The translations under genes and the position numbers were made by a program. DNA of 64,000 nucleotides from an uncultured Clostridia bacterium (lineage in GTDB: Bacteria; Bacillota; Clostridia; Oscillospirales; Acutalibacteraceae). Shown here piece by piece: positions 8,124-16,355 of this stretch (the first letter of the stretch is position 1; each line of letters begins with the position of its first letter). Location: the NCBI GenBank assembly GCA_947572385.1, contig CANPBX010000002.1:40535-104534 (forward strand). Reading direction: 5' to 3'. The notes below the pieces were generated by a model. That model was not told where the DNA came from, did not search any database, and was given only the letters and a program-made list of their open reading frames with translations.

Positions 8124-8897
8124 ATGGTGAATATACTCTGCGTGGGGGACGTGGTGGGCAGCGGCGGGTGCGAGTTTCTGAGAGAACGGCTTCCGGCACT
8201 GAAGAAGCTGAAGGGGATAGACCTGTGTATAGTAAACGGGGAGAACTCCGCCGACGGCAACGGCATAACCCATAACTCGGCCACACACCTGCTGGACAGC
8301 GGCGCTGACGTGATAACAACCGGGAACCACAGCTTCAGAAGGAAGGAGAGCTTCCAGATGTACGACACCTGGGAGACCCTTCTGCGCCCGGCAAATTACC
8401 CGCCGGCGGCTCCGGGGAAGGGCTTCTGTGTGGTGGACCTGGGGAGGGTGCAGGTTGGGGTGATAAACCTTATGGGCACCATGTACCTTGAGAGCCTTGA
8501 GTCGCCATTTGAGAAGCTGGACCGCATTCTGAGGGAGCCGGACCTGCCGAAGATATGCGTGCTGGATTTTCACGCCGAGGCCACCGGGGAGAAGCGGGCC
8601 CTGGGCTTTTATGCCGACGGAAGGCTTACAGCAATGTTTGGCACCCATACCCATGTGCCCACTGCGGACGAGTGCGTGCTGCCAAAGGGCACGGGATATA
8701 TAACCGACGCGGGCATGACCGGCACTATTGACTCGGTGCTGGGGGTGAAGCCGGATATCATCATCAACAGGTACGTGACTAAGATGCCTGCCCGGTTCGA
8801 CCTTGCAAAGGGGCCCTGCAGGATGGACGGCGTTATATTTACGGCGGACGAGGCCACCGGGCTCTGCGTGGGGGTGGAGAGGGTAAACATAACCTGA
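8124..8897 (+). CDS. ymdB: YmdB-family metallophosphoesterase (2',3'-cyclic nucleotide phosphodiesterase)
   Basis: 257 aa. Metal-ligand motifs of the family in order: LCVGDVVGSGG, VNGENSADG, ITTGNHSF, VLDFHAEATGEK, FGTHTHVPTADE, ITDAGMTG. In Bacillus this enzyme acts on 2',3'-cAMP, affects biofilm and motility gene expression, and is encoded directly after rny, as here (111-nt gap). Length matches the family (about 260 aa). Confidence 0.95.
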   Translation: MVNILCVGDVVGSGGCEFLRERLPALKKLKGIDLCIVNGENSADGNGITHNSATHLLDSGADVITTGNHSFRRKESFQMYDTWETLLRPANYPPAAPGKGFCVVDLGRVQVGVINLMGTMYLESLESPFEKLDRILREPDLPKICVLDFHAEATGEKRALGFYADGRLTAMFGTHTHVPTADECVLPKGTGYITDAGMTGTIDSVLGVKPDIIINRYVTKMPARFDLAKGPCRMDGVIFTADEATGLCVGVERVNIT

Positions 8898-8911
8898 TGG
8901 AGGTATGGTTT

Positions 8912-9301
8912 ATGGGATTTTGGGTGTTTATGCTGGTGATGGATTTGCTAATCCCGATCACGATGGTAGCTTTCGGCACATATTTCTTGAAGAAAGCGCC
9001 CAGGGAGATAAACTCCGCCTTCGGCTACCGCACGGCCATGTCTATGAAGAACCGGGACACCTGGGAGTTCGCCCACAGGCACTGCGGCAGGGTATGGCAG
9101 GCCTGCGGGCTCATACTTGCTCCGGCCTCGGTCATACCCATACTGTTCGTACTGGGCGGGAGCGATGACGCGGTCGGCACTGTAGGAGGGATAGTTTGTG
9201 CTGTGCAGCTGGCAGTGCTGATAGGCTCAGTCCTGCCCACGGAGAGAGCGCTGCGGAGGGCTTTCGACGAGAATGGAGAAAGGCGCGGGGATGGAGGATG
9301 A
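8912..9301 (+). CDS. SdpI-family membrane protein
   Basis: 129 aa with three likely membrane helices. The segment NSAFGYRTAMSMKNRDTWEF matches the SdpI signature (N-x-x-x-GyRt...s...W). The namesake SdpI gives immunity to a toxic peptide in Bacillus, but most family members have no known role and no toxin gene is nearby. ATG 8912 has GGAGG 8 bases upstream; ATG 8897 overlaps the ymdB stop but lacks a spaced ribosome-binding site. The stop overlaps the next start (ATGA). Confidence 0.8.
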   Translation: MGFWVFMLVMDLLIPITMVAFGTYFLKKAPREINSAFGYRTAMSMKNRDTWEFAHRHCGRVWQACGLILAPASVIPILFVLGGSDDAVGTVGGIVCAVQLAVLIGSVLPTERALRRAFDENGERRGDGG

Positions 9302-9849
9302 ATACTCTGATTTTAAACGGCTCCCCGAGACCCCAAGGCGATACGGCCGGGCTGATAGGCGTCGTCAGGGAGAGCCTTAGAGGTGAAGCCAGGGTGCTGA
9401 ATGCCTACCGCTGCGATATCTCCCCATGCGTGGACTGCCGGTACTGCTGGGAGAATCACGGCTGTGCCATAAATGACAGCATGCAGGAGGTATACGCGTA
9501 TATTCAGGAATGTGACAATATACTGATAGCCTCGCCAATATACTTTTCCGAGCTGACCGGGAAGCTGCTGGACGTTGCGGGCAGGCTTCAGACCTATTTC
9601 TGCGCACGGCATTTCCGGGGCGTGGAGCCGGTACCGAAGCCCAAGAAGGGTGCGGTCATACTGGTTGGAGGGGGCGATGGCAGCATGGAAAAGGCGTATG
9701 ACACTGCATGTGCCCTGCTGCGGCATATGAACTGCCAAGAGATATTGGGAGCGGTGGTATCGCACAACACCAACCGGCAGCCTGCCGTGCAGGATATGAA
9801 GGCAACACAGGGGGCAAGGGGCATTGCGGAATTCTTCAACGGCGGATAA
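9298..9849 (+). CDS. Flavodoxin-family NAD(P)H-dependent FMN reductase-like protein
   Basis: 183 aa. Starts with LILNGSPRPQGDTAGLI, the phosphate-binding loop of flavodoxin-like FMN proteins, followed by a cysteine cluster (CDISPCVDCRYCWENHGC) and IASPIYFSELTG. The cysteine-rich segment resembles iron-sulfur flavoproteins but is not an exact match for their cluster motif, so metal binding is uncertain. It overlaps the SdpI-like gene by four bases. Likely cytoplasmic; partner unknown. Confidence 0.85.
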   Translation: MNTLILNGSPRPQGDTAGLIGVVRESLRGEARVLNAYRCDISPCVDCRYCWENHGCAINDSMQEVYAYIQECDNILIASPIYFSELTGKLLDVAGRLQTYFCARHFRGVEPVPKPKKGAVILVGGGDGSMEKAYDTACALLRHMNCQEILGAVVSHNTNRQPAVQDMKATQGARGIAEFFNGG

Positions 9850-9876
9850 TAAAGCGCACAGTTTCTACTGCCGCCC

Positions 9877-9905
9877 TTGTAATTTTGAAACTTCTGTGTT
9901 ACAAT
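9877..9905 (+). promoter_or_regulatory. Probable sigma-A promoter of the fakA-like gene
   Basis: TTGTAA (9877-9882), 17 bp, TACAAT (9900-9905), giving a leader of about 70 nt. The leader has a G+C-rich block with CAGGCCGGGCGG then GTATC, also present in the rny leader. Confidence 0.6.
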
Positions 9906-9983
9906 ACTCTAAAATGCTTTTTCGCGCCCCGAGAGCTCACCAGGCCGGGCGGCGTATCTATCTGATAAGGATGTGTTATCAAA

Positions 9984-11657
9984 ATGATTCAAGGCGCTAT
10001 GTTAAGGGACGCGATGATATCTGGCTCCAATAATATCGCAAAATACCGTAAGCAGGTGAACGACCTGAATATCTTCCCTGTGCCGGACGGCGATACAGGG
10101 TCCAATATGTCCATGACGATCGGCTCAGCCTGTGCGGAGCTCTTGAAGCTCTCCGACACCGTTACCGCCGGGGAGGTTGCCGGTAAAGCTGCTGCGGCTA
10201 TGCTCCGTGGAGCTAGGGGCAACTCGGGGGTGATCCTCTCCCTGCTTTTCAGGGGTATCTCCAAAGGGCTCGAGGGCGTTGAGGAGGCAGGCTGCGGGGA
10301 TATACTGAGGGCCCTTGACTTGGGCGTGGAGGCGGCGTATAAGGCGGTGACCCGGCCTACCGAGGGCACGATACTCACAGTTGCCAGGGTAGCGGCTGAG
10401 AGGGGCAGGAAGGCATTCACTGAGGGAGCTGAGCCAGTGAACGTATGGGAGGCTGTCTGTGAGGGCGCCGCCGAAGCGCTGGAGGAGACCCCGGAGCTGC
10501 TGCCGGTCTTAAAGCGCGCTGGAGTTGTGGACGCCGGGGGCCAGGGGCTCTGCCTCATATTTGAGGGGATGCTCTGCGTGTTCCAGGGAGGGGAGATGAT
10601 AGGCTCCGGGCTGACCCAGGAGGAGCGGCAGCAGGAGACTGAGGAGTTCTTCCGCTCAGCCGCCGCTGAGTTTGACAGCGAGATAACCTTCACCTATTGC
10701 ACGGAGTTTGTTATAGGCCGCGACCCACAGGTGAAGAAGGATCCGATGGCCCTGAGAAAGTACCTGGAGGGTATAGGCGACTGCGTGCTGGTAGCCGATG
10801 ACGAGGAGATAATAAAGGTGCATGTACACACTGAGGAGCCGGGAAACGCCCTTCAGCAGGCGCTCACCTTTGGGCAGATACTGTCGGTGAAGATAGAGAA
10901 TATGCGCGAGCAGCATAGGAAGCTCAGCGAGGCCAGGGAGGCTGAGAATGCAGAGCCCGAGGCAGCTCCTGCCCTGGAGCGCAGGGAGCCCACTGATGAG
11001 CTGGGCTTTATATCAGTTGCTGCGGGCGAGGGCTTAAAGAGCCTGTTCCTGGAGCTGGGCTGTGCCGTGGTGGTAAGCGGCGGGCAGACCATGAACCCCA
11101 GCACAGAGGATATTTTAAGCGCGGTATTGGCTACCCCGGCGAAGAAGGTGTTTGTGCTGCCGAACAACAAGAATATACTTCTTGCCGCCCAGCAGACCAT
11201 CCCGCTTGCCGAGGACAGGGAGGTCATAGTCCTGCCCACAAAGACCATCCCCCAGGGGCTCTCCGCTATGCTGGCCTTTGATCCGGACGCCGGGGTGGAG
11301 GAGAACAGGAAGGCCATGCTGGAGGCCGCGGGAAATGTTGACACCGGCCTTGTGACCTTCGCCGCCAGGGACTCGGAGTTTGGCAGCGAGGCCATTCGTA
11401 AGGGGGACATACTGGGCCTTAAGAACGGCAAGCTGGACTATATTGAGAAGGATCCGGTCTCTACCTGCGTGCGGGTGGCAAGGTCACTCACCGGCAAGCA
11501 GACCTCTTTTATAACCCTTATCTATGGCGAGGGCATAACTGAGGAGCAGGCCAGGGAGGCCAAAAGGCAGCTACAGGGCAAGGTCCACTCTGATGTGGAG
11601 ATAACCCTTGTGGACGGCGGCCAGCCGGTGTACTACTTTATAATTTCAGTGGAATAA
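9984..11657 (+). CDS. fakA: DAK2-domain fatty acid kinase-type protein (FakA/YloV)
   Basis: 557 aa. The N-terminal DAK2 domain (about 1-200) has the nucleotide/Mg motif NIFPVPDGDTGSNMSMTI and LRGARGNSGVILS. The C-terminal part matches the DegV-like/FakB-interacting region of YloV proteins. FakA phosphorylates fatty acids bound to a FakB (DegV) partner so that host or medium fatty acids can enter phospholipid. No fakB gene is in the window. It precedes recG as in Bacillus (yloV-recG region), but the usual Asp23-family gene is absent upstream. ATG 9984 has AAGGA about 13 bases upstream, a weak site. Confidence 0.92.
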   Translation: MIQGAMLRDAMISGSNNIAKYRKQVNDLNIFPVPDGDTGSNMSMTIGSACAELLKLSDTVTAGEVAGKAAAAMLRGARGNSGVILSLLFRGISKGLEGVEEAGCGDILRALDLGVEAAYKAVTRPTEGTILTVARVAAERGRKAFTEGAEPVNVWEAVCEGAAEALEETPELLPVLKRAGVVDAGGQGLCLIFEGMLCVFQGGEMIGSGLTQEERQQETEEFFRSAAAEFDSEITFTYCTEFVIGRDPQVKKDPMALRKYLEGIGDCVLVADDEEIIKVHVHTEEPGNALQQALTFGQILSVKIENMREQHRKLSEAREAENAEPEAAPALERREPTDELGFISVAAGEGLKSLFLELGCAVVVSGGQTMNPSTEDILSAVLATPAKKVFVLPNNKNILLAAQQTIPLAEDREVIVLPTKTIPQGLSAMLAFDPDAGVEENRKAMLEAAGNVDTGLVTFAARDSEFGSEAIRKGDILGLKNGKLDYIEKDPVSTCVRVARSLTGKQTSFITLIYGEGITEEQAREAKRQLQGKVHSDVEITLVDGGQPVYYFIISVE

Positions 11658-11680
11658 ACAGACTTAGAAAGATTTCCGGC

Positions 11681-11709
11681 AGGAGAGGGCCCCGGCTCTC
11701 TCCTGCTTT
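11681..11709 (+). other. Intergenic hairpin between fakA and recG
   Basis: GCAGGAGAG and CTCTCCTGC form a 9-bp perfect stem, but only TTTG follows. A weak terminator or an mRNA processing/stability structure; recG can still be read from upstream. Confidence 0.45.
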
Positions 11710-11729
11710 GCGGTTATGGAGGGATATGC

Positions 11730-13766
11730 TTGCCATCACTGTTTGAAACGGATATACGGAAGCTGAAGGGCGTGGGGGAAAAGCGGGCGGCCCTGTTTGC
11801 TAAGCTGGGAGCGCCGACAGTGGGAGACCTTTTGAGGCTGTACCCCAGGGACTACCAGGACTGGTCGGAGGTGACGCCTATCTCTGAGGCAGGCATAGGC
11901 GAGGTCTGCGTTGTGAGGGGAGAGGTTGTAAGCCCGCCCACAGAGCAGCGCATACGCGGGGGGAAGCTCATGCACCGCTGTACAGTTACCGACGGCGTGT
12001 CCGATATGAAGCTAACCTTCTTCAACAACAGGTATATCCCCAGCTTATTAAAAGAGGGGGAAGCCTACCTGTTTAGGGGGAGGATAGGGGCTTCCGGCAG
12101 GACTGCTTCTATGGTCTCCCCTGAGTTTGCCCCGGCGGACAGGAGCGCGGAGATCGTGCCAATATACCCGGCTACCCAGGGGCTCACCTCCCGGAGCGTT
12201 GCCCAGGCTGTGAGAAACGCCATGGCCCTGCTGCCGGACACCCTGGAGGACCCGCTGCCCGGGGAGATACGGGAGAAGTATAAGCTATGCTACCTGGGCT
12301 ACGCCTTGGAGAATGTGCATTTTCCGAAGACTATGGAGGATCTGGAGATCGCAAGGCGCAGGCTGGTCTTTGAGGAGTTCCTGGTTTTGCAGCTTGGGCT
12401 GATGGAGATAAAAAGCGGCTCGAGGCAGGAAAACCTGCACCCAATACCAGGCGGCTTCCCCGAAGAGTTCACAAGGCTACTGCCCTTTAAGCTCACCGGG
12501 GCCCAGCAGCGGGCGGTCACAGAGGGGATAAGGGATATGTCCGGGCCCTCTACCATGAACAGGCTGGTGCAGGGTGATGTGGGCTCGGGCAAGACAGCTG
12601 TGGCGGCGGCCCTCTGCTGGCCTGTGATAAAGGCGGGCTGGCAGGCTGCCCTTATGGCCCCCACGGAGATCTTAGCCGCCCAGCACTATAAGTCCCTCTC
12701 AGGACTGCTGGAGCCTGCCGGTGTACGCTGCGGGCTTTTGACCGGGGGCGCGGGGGCAGAGCATAAGAGGGTCCGGGAGGGGATAAGGTCCGGGGAGATA
12801 GAGCTTGCCATCGGCACCCACGCCCTTATAAGCGAAAAGGTGGAGTTTCACGAGCTGGGTCTTGTGATAACCGACGAACAGCACCGCTTCGGCGTAAAGC
12901 AGCGCATGGCGCTGGCCCAGAAGGGGGCCTCGCCCCATATGCTGGTAATGAGCGCAACGCCCATACCGCGGACTCTGGCATTGATGGCCTACGGCGATCT
13001 GGACGTTTCCGTGCTGGACGAGCTGCCCCCGGGCAGGCAGGAGATAGCAACTTATCTTATCGGCCCGGATAAGCGCGGCAGGGCCTTTGGCTATGTGCGG
13101 AAATTCCTGGACGAGGGGCGGCAGGGCTACCTCGTCTGCCCGCTTATCGAGGGGGATGAGAGCGGAATGATGAGCCTTGAGGAGTACCTGCCAAGGGTCC
13201 GGGAGGCGTTCCCGGGAGTTGAGGCAGCCGCCCTTCACGGGCGCATGAAGCCTGCTGAAAAGGAGCAGGTCATGGCGGGGTTTGCCAAGGGAGACACGCG
13301 GCTCTTAGTGGCAACTACAGTAGTCGAAGTGGGCATGGACGTGCCAAACGCCGCTATAATGCTTATTGAGAACGCCGAGAGATACGGCCTCTCCCAGCTG
13401 CACCAGCTTAGAGGGCGTATCGGGCGGGGGAGATACCAGTCGGCATGTATACTCATAAGCGCCGCCAGGAACCCGGAGAGTGTGGAGAGGCTGAAGGTGT
13501 TCAAAAGCACCAACGACGGCTTTGCCATAGCCGACGCGGACCTAAAGCTCAGGGGGCCGGGAGATTTCTTCGGACAGCGGCAGCACGGACTGCCACAGCT
13601 GAAAATAGCAAGTATGTCCATGAACATGGAGCTGTTAAAGGAGGCGCAGAAATGCGCCCGGCGGATATACCGCTCGGGCGCGTTAGAGGGTCGTGAGCAT
13701 ATGCTTTTAAGGGGGGAAATAAGGAGGCTCTTTGAGAAGACAGGGGGAGGCAGGGTAGCCCTATAG
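11730..13766 (+). CDS. recG: ATP-dependent DNA helicase RecG
   Basis: 678 aa. The N-terminal wedge/OB region (about 1-230) is followed by two RecA-like helicase domains: Walker A GDVGSGKTAVA, DEQHRFGVKQR (DEQH box), SATPIPRTLA, TTVVEVGMDVPNA and QLHQLRGRIGRG. RecG remodels stalled forks and Holliday junctions. TTG at 11730 is preceded by GGAGGG six bases upstream; the nearby ATG at 11726 is out of frame. The 3' end overlaps the convergent membrane-protein gene by 6 bp (CTATAG holds both stops). Confidence 0.96.
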   Translation: MPSLFETDIRKLKGVGEKRAALFAKLGAPTVGDLLRLYPRDYQDWSEVTPISEAGIGEVCVVRGEVVSPPTEQRIRGGKLMHRCTVTDGVSDMKLTFFNNRYIPSLLKEGEAYLFRGRIGASGRTASMVSPEFAPADRSAEIVPIYPATQGLTSRSVAQAVRNAMALLPDTLEDPLPGEIREKYKLCYLGYALENVHFPKTMEDLEIARRRLVFEEFLVLQLGLMEIKSGSRQENLHPIPGGFPEEFTRLLPFKLTGAQQRAVTEGIRDMSGPSTMNRLVQGDVGSGKTAVAAALCWPVIKAGWQAALMAPTEILAAQHYKSLSGLLEPAGVRCGLLTGGAGAEHKRVREGIRSGEIELAIGTHALISEKVEFHELGLVITDEQHRFGVKQRMALAQKGASPHMLVMSATPIPRTLALMAYGDLDVSVLDELPPGRQEIATYLIGPDKRGRAFGYVRKFLDEGRQGYLVCPLIEGDESGMMSLEEYLPRVREAFPGVEAAALHGRMKPAEKEQVMAGFAKGDTRLLVATTVVEVGMDVPNAAIMLIENAERYGLSQLHQLRGRIGRGRYQSACILISAARNPESVERLKVFKSTNDGFAIADADLKLRGPGDFFGQRQHGLPQLKIASMSMNMELLKEAQKCARRIYRSGALEGREHMLLRGEIRRLFEKTGGGRVAL

Positions 13767-15677
13767 CGTGGGAGGCTGGGAGATAGTGTCGTTCTCGCTG
13801 GTATTTGCGGAAGTCCCGCTGGAGTAAGGACTTTTTCCAAGGAGCTTTACATAGATGTCCTCACAGGCGGCTTTAAGGTCCGGGATGATCACCTCGCCGG
13901 AAAATGGGTCTATGAGCTCCAGGCGGTCGAATAAGACATAGCCGTAGGTGTTCGCAAGCTCATTGGGATAGAAAATATTCACATTGGCCTGAAGATATTC
14001 CAGGCCGGCGCCGGGGAGAGTGAAGTAATTGGTATAAACCGTGCCGTCCTCCCATTCGTTGTTTTCGCCCAGGACAAATGTGAAGCTGTGGACAACGTTA
14101 CCGTTAAAGTAGCATTGTACCGCGAACTCACGGCCGCTTGCCTCTGCCGGGGCGCTTAGTGTAAATGTGGCGAACGGGTCATATCCGTTGTTTATGGCCT
14201 CGGGCCAATTGTCCATTGGCATTAGCAGCAGGCCGTTATAGCTTGCCTCTTCAAGGCGCACTACAGTGGTTTTGGAGGCGTCACCCTTCTCGAAGCCATT
14301 CTCAAGATAGTTTTCACTGGGATATGCCATGCCGGTATAAAGGTCGATGGTAAACTCGGCGGTTACCCGGCCTAAGGACTGCCCATCGTTGAACTCGAGG
14401 GGGAATTCGTAGAAGGTGAGCACAAGAGGGCTGCGCAGCTCCCGGGGGTCCGCCGCTTCGCCTATGGTCGTGAAGGTATAGCTCATTTCAGACAGCTCGG
14501 AGAGGCCGGGGTCAGAGCTGTTCCTACTGGACATGTTGTCTGCGCTAGGGCTGTAGACAAATTTTTCTCCGCCAGAGGTAGTGCAGGAGAGTTGGGCATA
14601 GAAGCCGAGGGGCCAGCCGCTGGATTCGCCGCATTCGGGCATTAGGTCGCCTACCATCCCGAGATAGGGGAGGCTTACATCCAGTGTAACTTTGCTGGGG
14701 GCATAGTCCACGGAGTGGAGCCTTACGGGGCCGTCGGAGGCCTGGAGGCTGAACACCCTGTTCTTGTTTGTGGAGACCGGCAGGGTAAAGGTGGTCTCAA
14801 AGTTGGAGGCCCAGCTATATATGGGGAAGCTGTCGAACTCGGCAATGGTGGTAAGGTCAGGTACGCTGAGGGTCACTGTGAGCTCGTCACCGGCTTCAAT
14901 ATCCCCGTCCAGCTCCGCCTGCCAGCGGGCTGTAAGCCTGCCGCTGCTGTCGGTTTTGAAGACGGGCGCAAAGGCGTCGGGGCCAAGCTCGATATACCCG
15001 CCACCGTAATCCACCAGCAGGGAGGCGTTATTCTCTCTGTAGTTCTCACCATACTCATTTTGCAGCATGGTGCCTAAAGACAGGGACGGGGAAGCGTCCA
15101 GCCCGAACTTATCACAGACGTCGTAGAAGCTGTTCCCGGGGGAGATGGACATGTCTAAAAGCAGGGACTTGCCGTCGCTCCAGGCGTCGTCTATAATTAG
15201 CACGCCGTCAAAGTCCCCCTTGCTGAGGACTGTTACCGGATTGAATTCCGGCTGGGGAGTGGGCCCGGCGGTGGGCTGGGGCGTGGGCCTCTCGTTCATG
15301 GCGGCGAACATGGGGCCCAGCCCGGGCATGGATTCGGTGAGCTGTGGGTTTGTAGAATTGAGCCCCAAAAGTATCACAGAGGTCACCGCCAGCGCCGCCG
15401 CTGCCGTAGCCATGCCCCTGAACAGCCTGAGTATAGGCCGCGGCTTGCTGGGCATTACATCTGGAAGGGTGCTGAGGGTCTTTTTTGTGCGAAGCTTCAG
15501 GCTCTCGGGCAGCTCGGTTACGCCATACTCCCTGGCGAGGGCGGCCTTGAAGACCCGGCTCCGGCCTATAGCTGGGCGGGGCTCACTGGGAGCGCTCTGC
15601 CGGGGCCTTTTAGGTTCGCGAGGCCTGCGCTCTGGCGTCCTTCTCTCCGGCTTCTTTGCATGCTTCATCTCTGCCAT
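13761..15677 (-). CDS. Sigma-factor-linked membrane protein (DUF4179-like, probable anti-sigma factor)
   Basis: 638 aa. Residues 1-40 are rich in Arg, Lys and Pro; about 41-80 form a short cytoplasmic region (LARE..LPESLKLRTKKTLSTLP) typical of anti-sigma-like DUF4179 proteins. One membrane helix lies at about 88-106, then a Pro/Thr linker (PTPQPTAGPTPQPE) and a ~480-residue extracytoplasmic part of beta-rich repeats. It overlaps the ECF sigma gene upstream by 13 bp, so the pair is coupled. The inference is a surface or envelope stress sensor that holds the sigma factor; the signal is unknown. Function rests on family and context. Confidence 0.75.
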   Translation of the reverse strand: MAEMKHAKKPERRTPERRPREPKRPRQSAPSEPRPAIGRSRVFKAALAREYGVTELPESLKLRTKKTLSTLPDVMPSKPRPILRLFRGMATAAAALAVTSVILLGLNSTNPQLTESMPGLGPMFAAMNERPTPQPTAGPTPQPEFNPVTVLSKGDFDGVLIIDDAWSDGKSLLLDMSISPGNSFYDVCDKFGLDASPSLSLGTMLQNEYGENYRENNASLLVDYGGGYIELGPDAFAPVFKTDSSGRLTARWQAELDGDIEAGDELTVTLSVPDLTTIAEFDSFPIYSWASNFETTFTLPVSTNKNRVFSLQASDGPVRLHSVDYAPSKVTLDVSLPYLGMVGDLMPECGESSGWPLGFYAQLSCTTSGGEKFVYSPSADNMSSRNSSDPGLSELSEMSYTFTTIGEAADPRELRSPLVLTFYEFPLEFNDGQSLGRVTAEFTIDLYTGMAYPSENYLENGFEKGDASKTTVVRLEEASYNGLLLMPMDNWPEAINNGYDPFATFTLSAPAEASGREFAVQCYFNGNVVHSFTFVLGENNEWEDGTVYTNYFTLPGAGLEYLQANVNIFYPNELANTYGYVLFDRLELIDPFSGEVIIPDLKAACEDIYVKLLGKSPYSSGTSANTSENDTISQPPTL

Positions 15678-16189
15678 TGGGAACCCGCCTCCTCTCTTAG
15701 CTCAAGTTTCTCCCTGAAATGCTTACGCCCGGTGGAGAGCCGCATTTTTGCCGCACCCTCACTGATGGACAGAAGCTTTGCAATCTCCTTCACCGGCAAA
15801 TCATTCAGATAGTAAAGTGTAAGTATCAGCCGGTCATTCTCGCTCAAGCTCTTCAGGGCCGCCTGTATGTCAAGGGGGGTGTCCATATCGTCCTCCCTGG
15901 GCTCCTCGGGGAGGACGTCCAGTGGATAGAGCCCCTTCTGCTGGCGGAGGATATCATAGCAGCAGTTAATGACAATGCGCGTCAGCCAGGTCTTGAAGAA
16001 CTTGGGTTGCCGGAGGGTGTAGAGCTTGTCGAAGGTGCGGCAGATCGCCTCCTGCACAGCGTCCTCAACATCGGCCTCCTGGTGGAGGATGGCTTTTGCG
16101 GCGCGGTACATGGAGAGCTGGTTGTCCTCGATGAGACGGACGAAAGCGGCCTTATCGCCGGATTGGGCTTTGCGCACCAGCCGGTCCAT
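15665..16189 (-). CDS. ECF-type RNA polymerase sigma factor
   Basis: 174 aa. Region 2 contains EADVEDAVQEAICRTFDKL and FKTWLTRIVINCCYD; region 4 contains LKSLSENDRLILTLYYLN and VKEIAKLLSISEGAAKMRLS. ATG at 16189 has a strong GGAGGTGAT site. It is the upstream gene of a two-gene unit with the DUF4179-like membrane protein, the usual sigma/anti-sigma arrangement. Its target promoter was not identified; no obvious match was seen upstream of the pair. Confidence 0.93.
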   Translation of the reverse strand: MDRLVRKAQSGDKAAFVRLIEDNQLSMYRAAKAILHQEADVEDAVQEAICRTFDKLYTLRQPKFFKTWLTRIVINCCYDILRQQKGLYPLDVLPEEPREDDMDTPLDIQAALKSLSENDRLILTLYYLNDLPVKEIAKLLSISEGAAKMRLSTGRKHFREKLELREEAGSQWQR

Positions 16190-16261
16190 GTATCCATCAC
16201 CTCCATTTTAACCATTAGACTGAAGCGGCGGGCAAAAGGTAAGCCTGCCGTGAAAAATATT

Positions 16262-16325
16262 GCGCGAAGCGGAAAGAAGTTCGCCAGCCTTTCAAGGCTG
16301 CGTGGTATGGGGCAGAGCCCCAGCT
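16262..16325. repeat. Structured intergenic repeat, copy A
   Basis: GCGCGAAGCGG (16262-16272), then hairpin CAGCCT-TTCA-AGGCTG (16285-16300), then hairpin TGGGGC-AGA-GCCCCA (16308-16322). The same order and nearly the same spacing (47 against 48 bases from the first motif to GGGGC) occurs at 36454-36516. It lies between the sigma gene and the 3' end of the serine dehydratase gene, where it could also help end that transcript. Confidence 0.55.
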
Positions 16326-16355
16326 GATCTATCCCAAAGAATACGCCAGCCAGCA

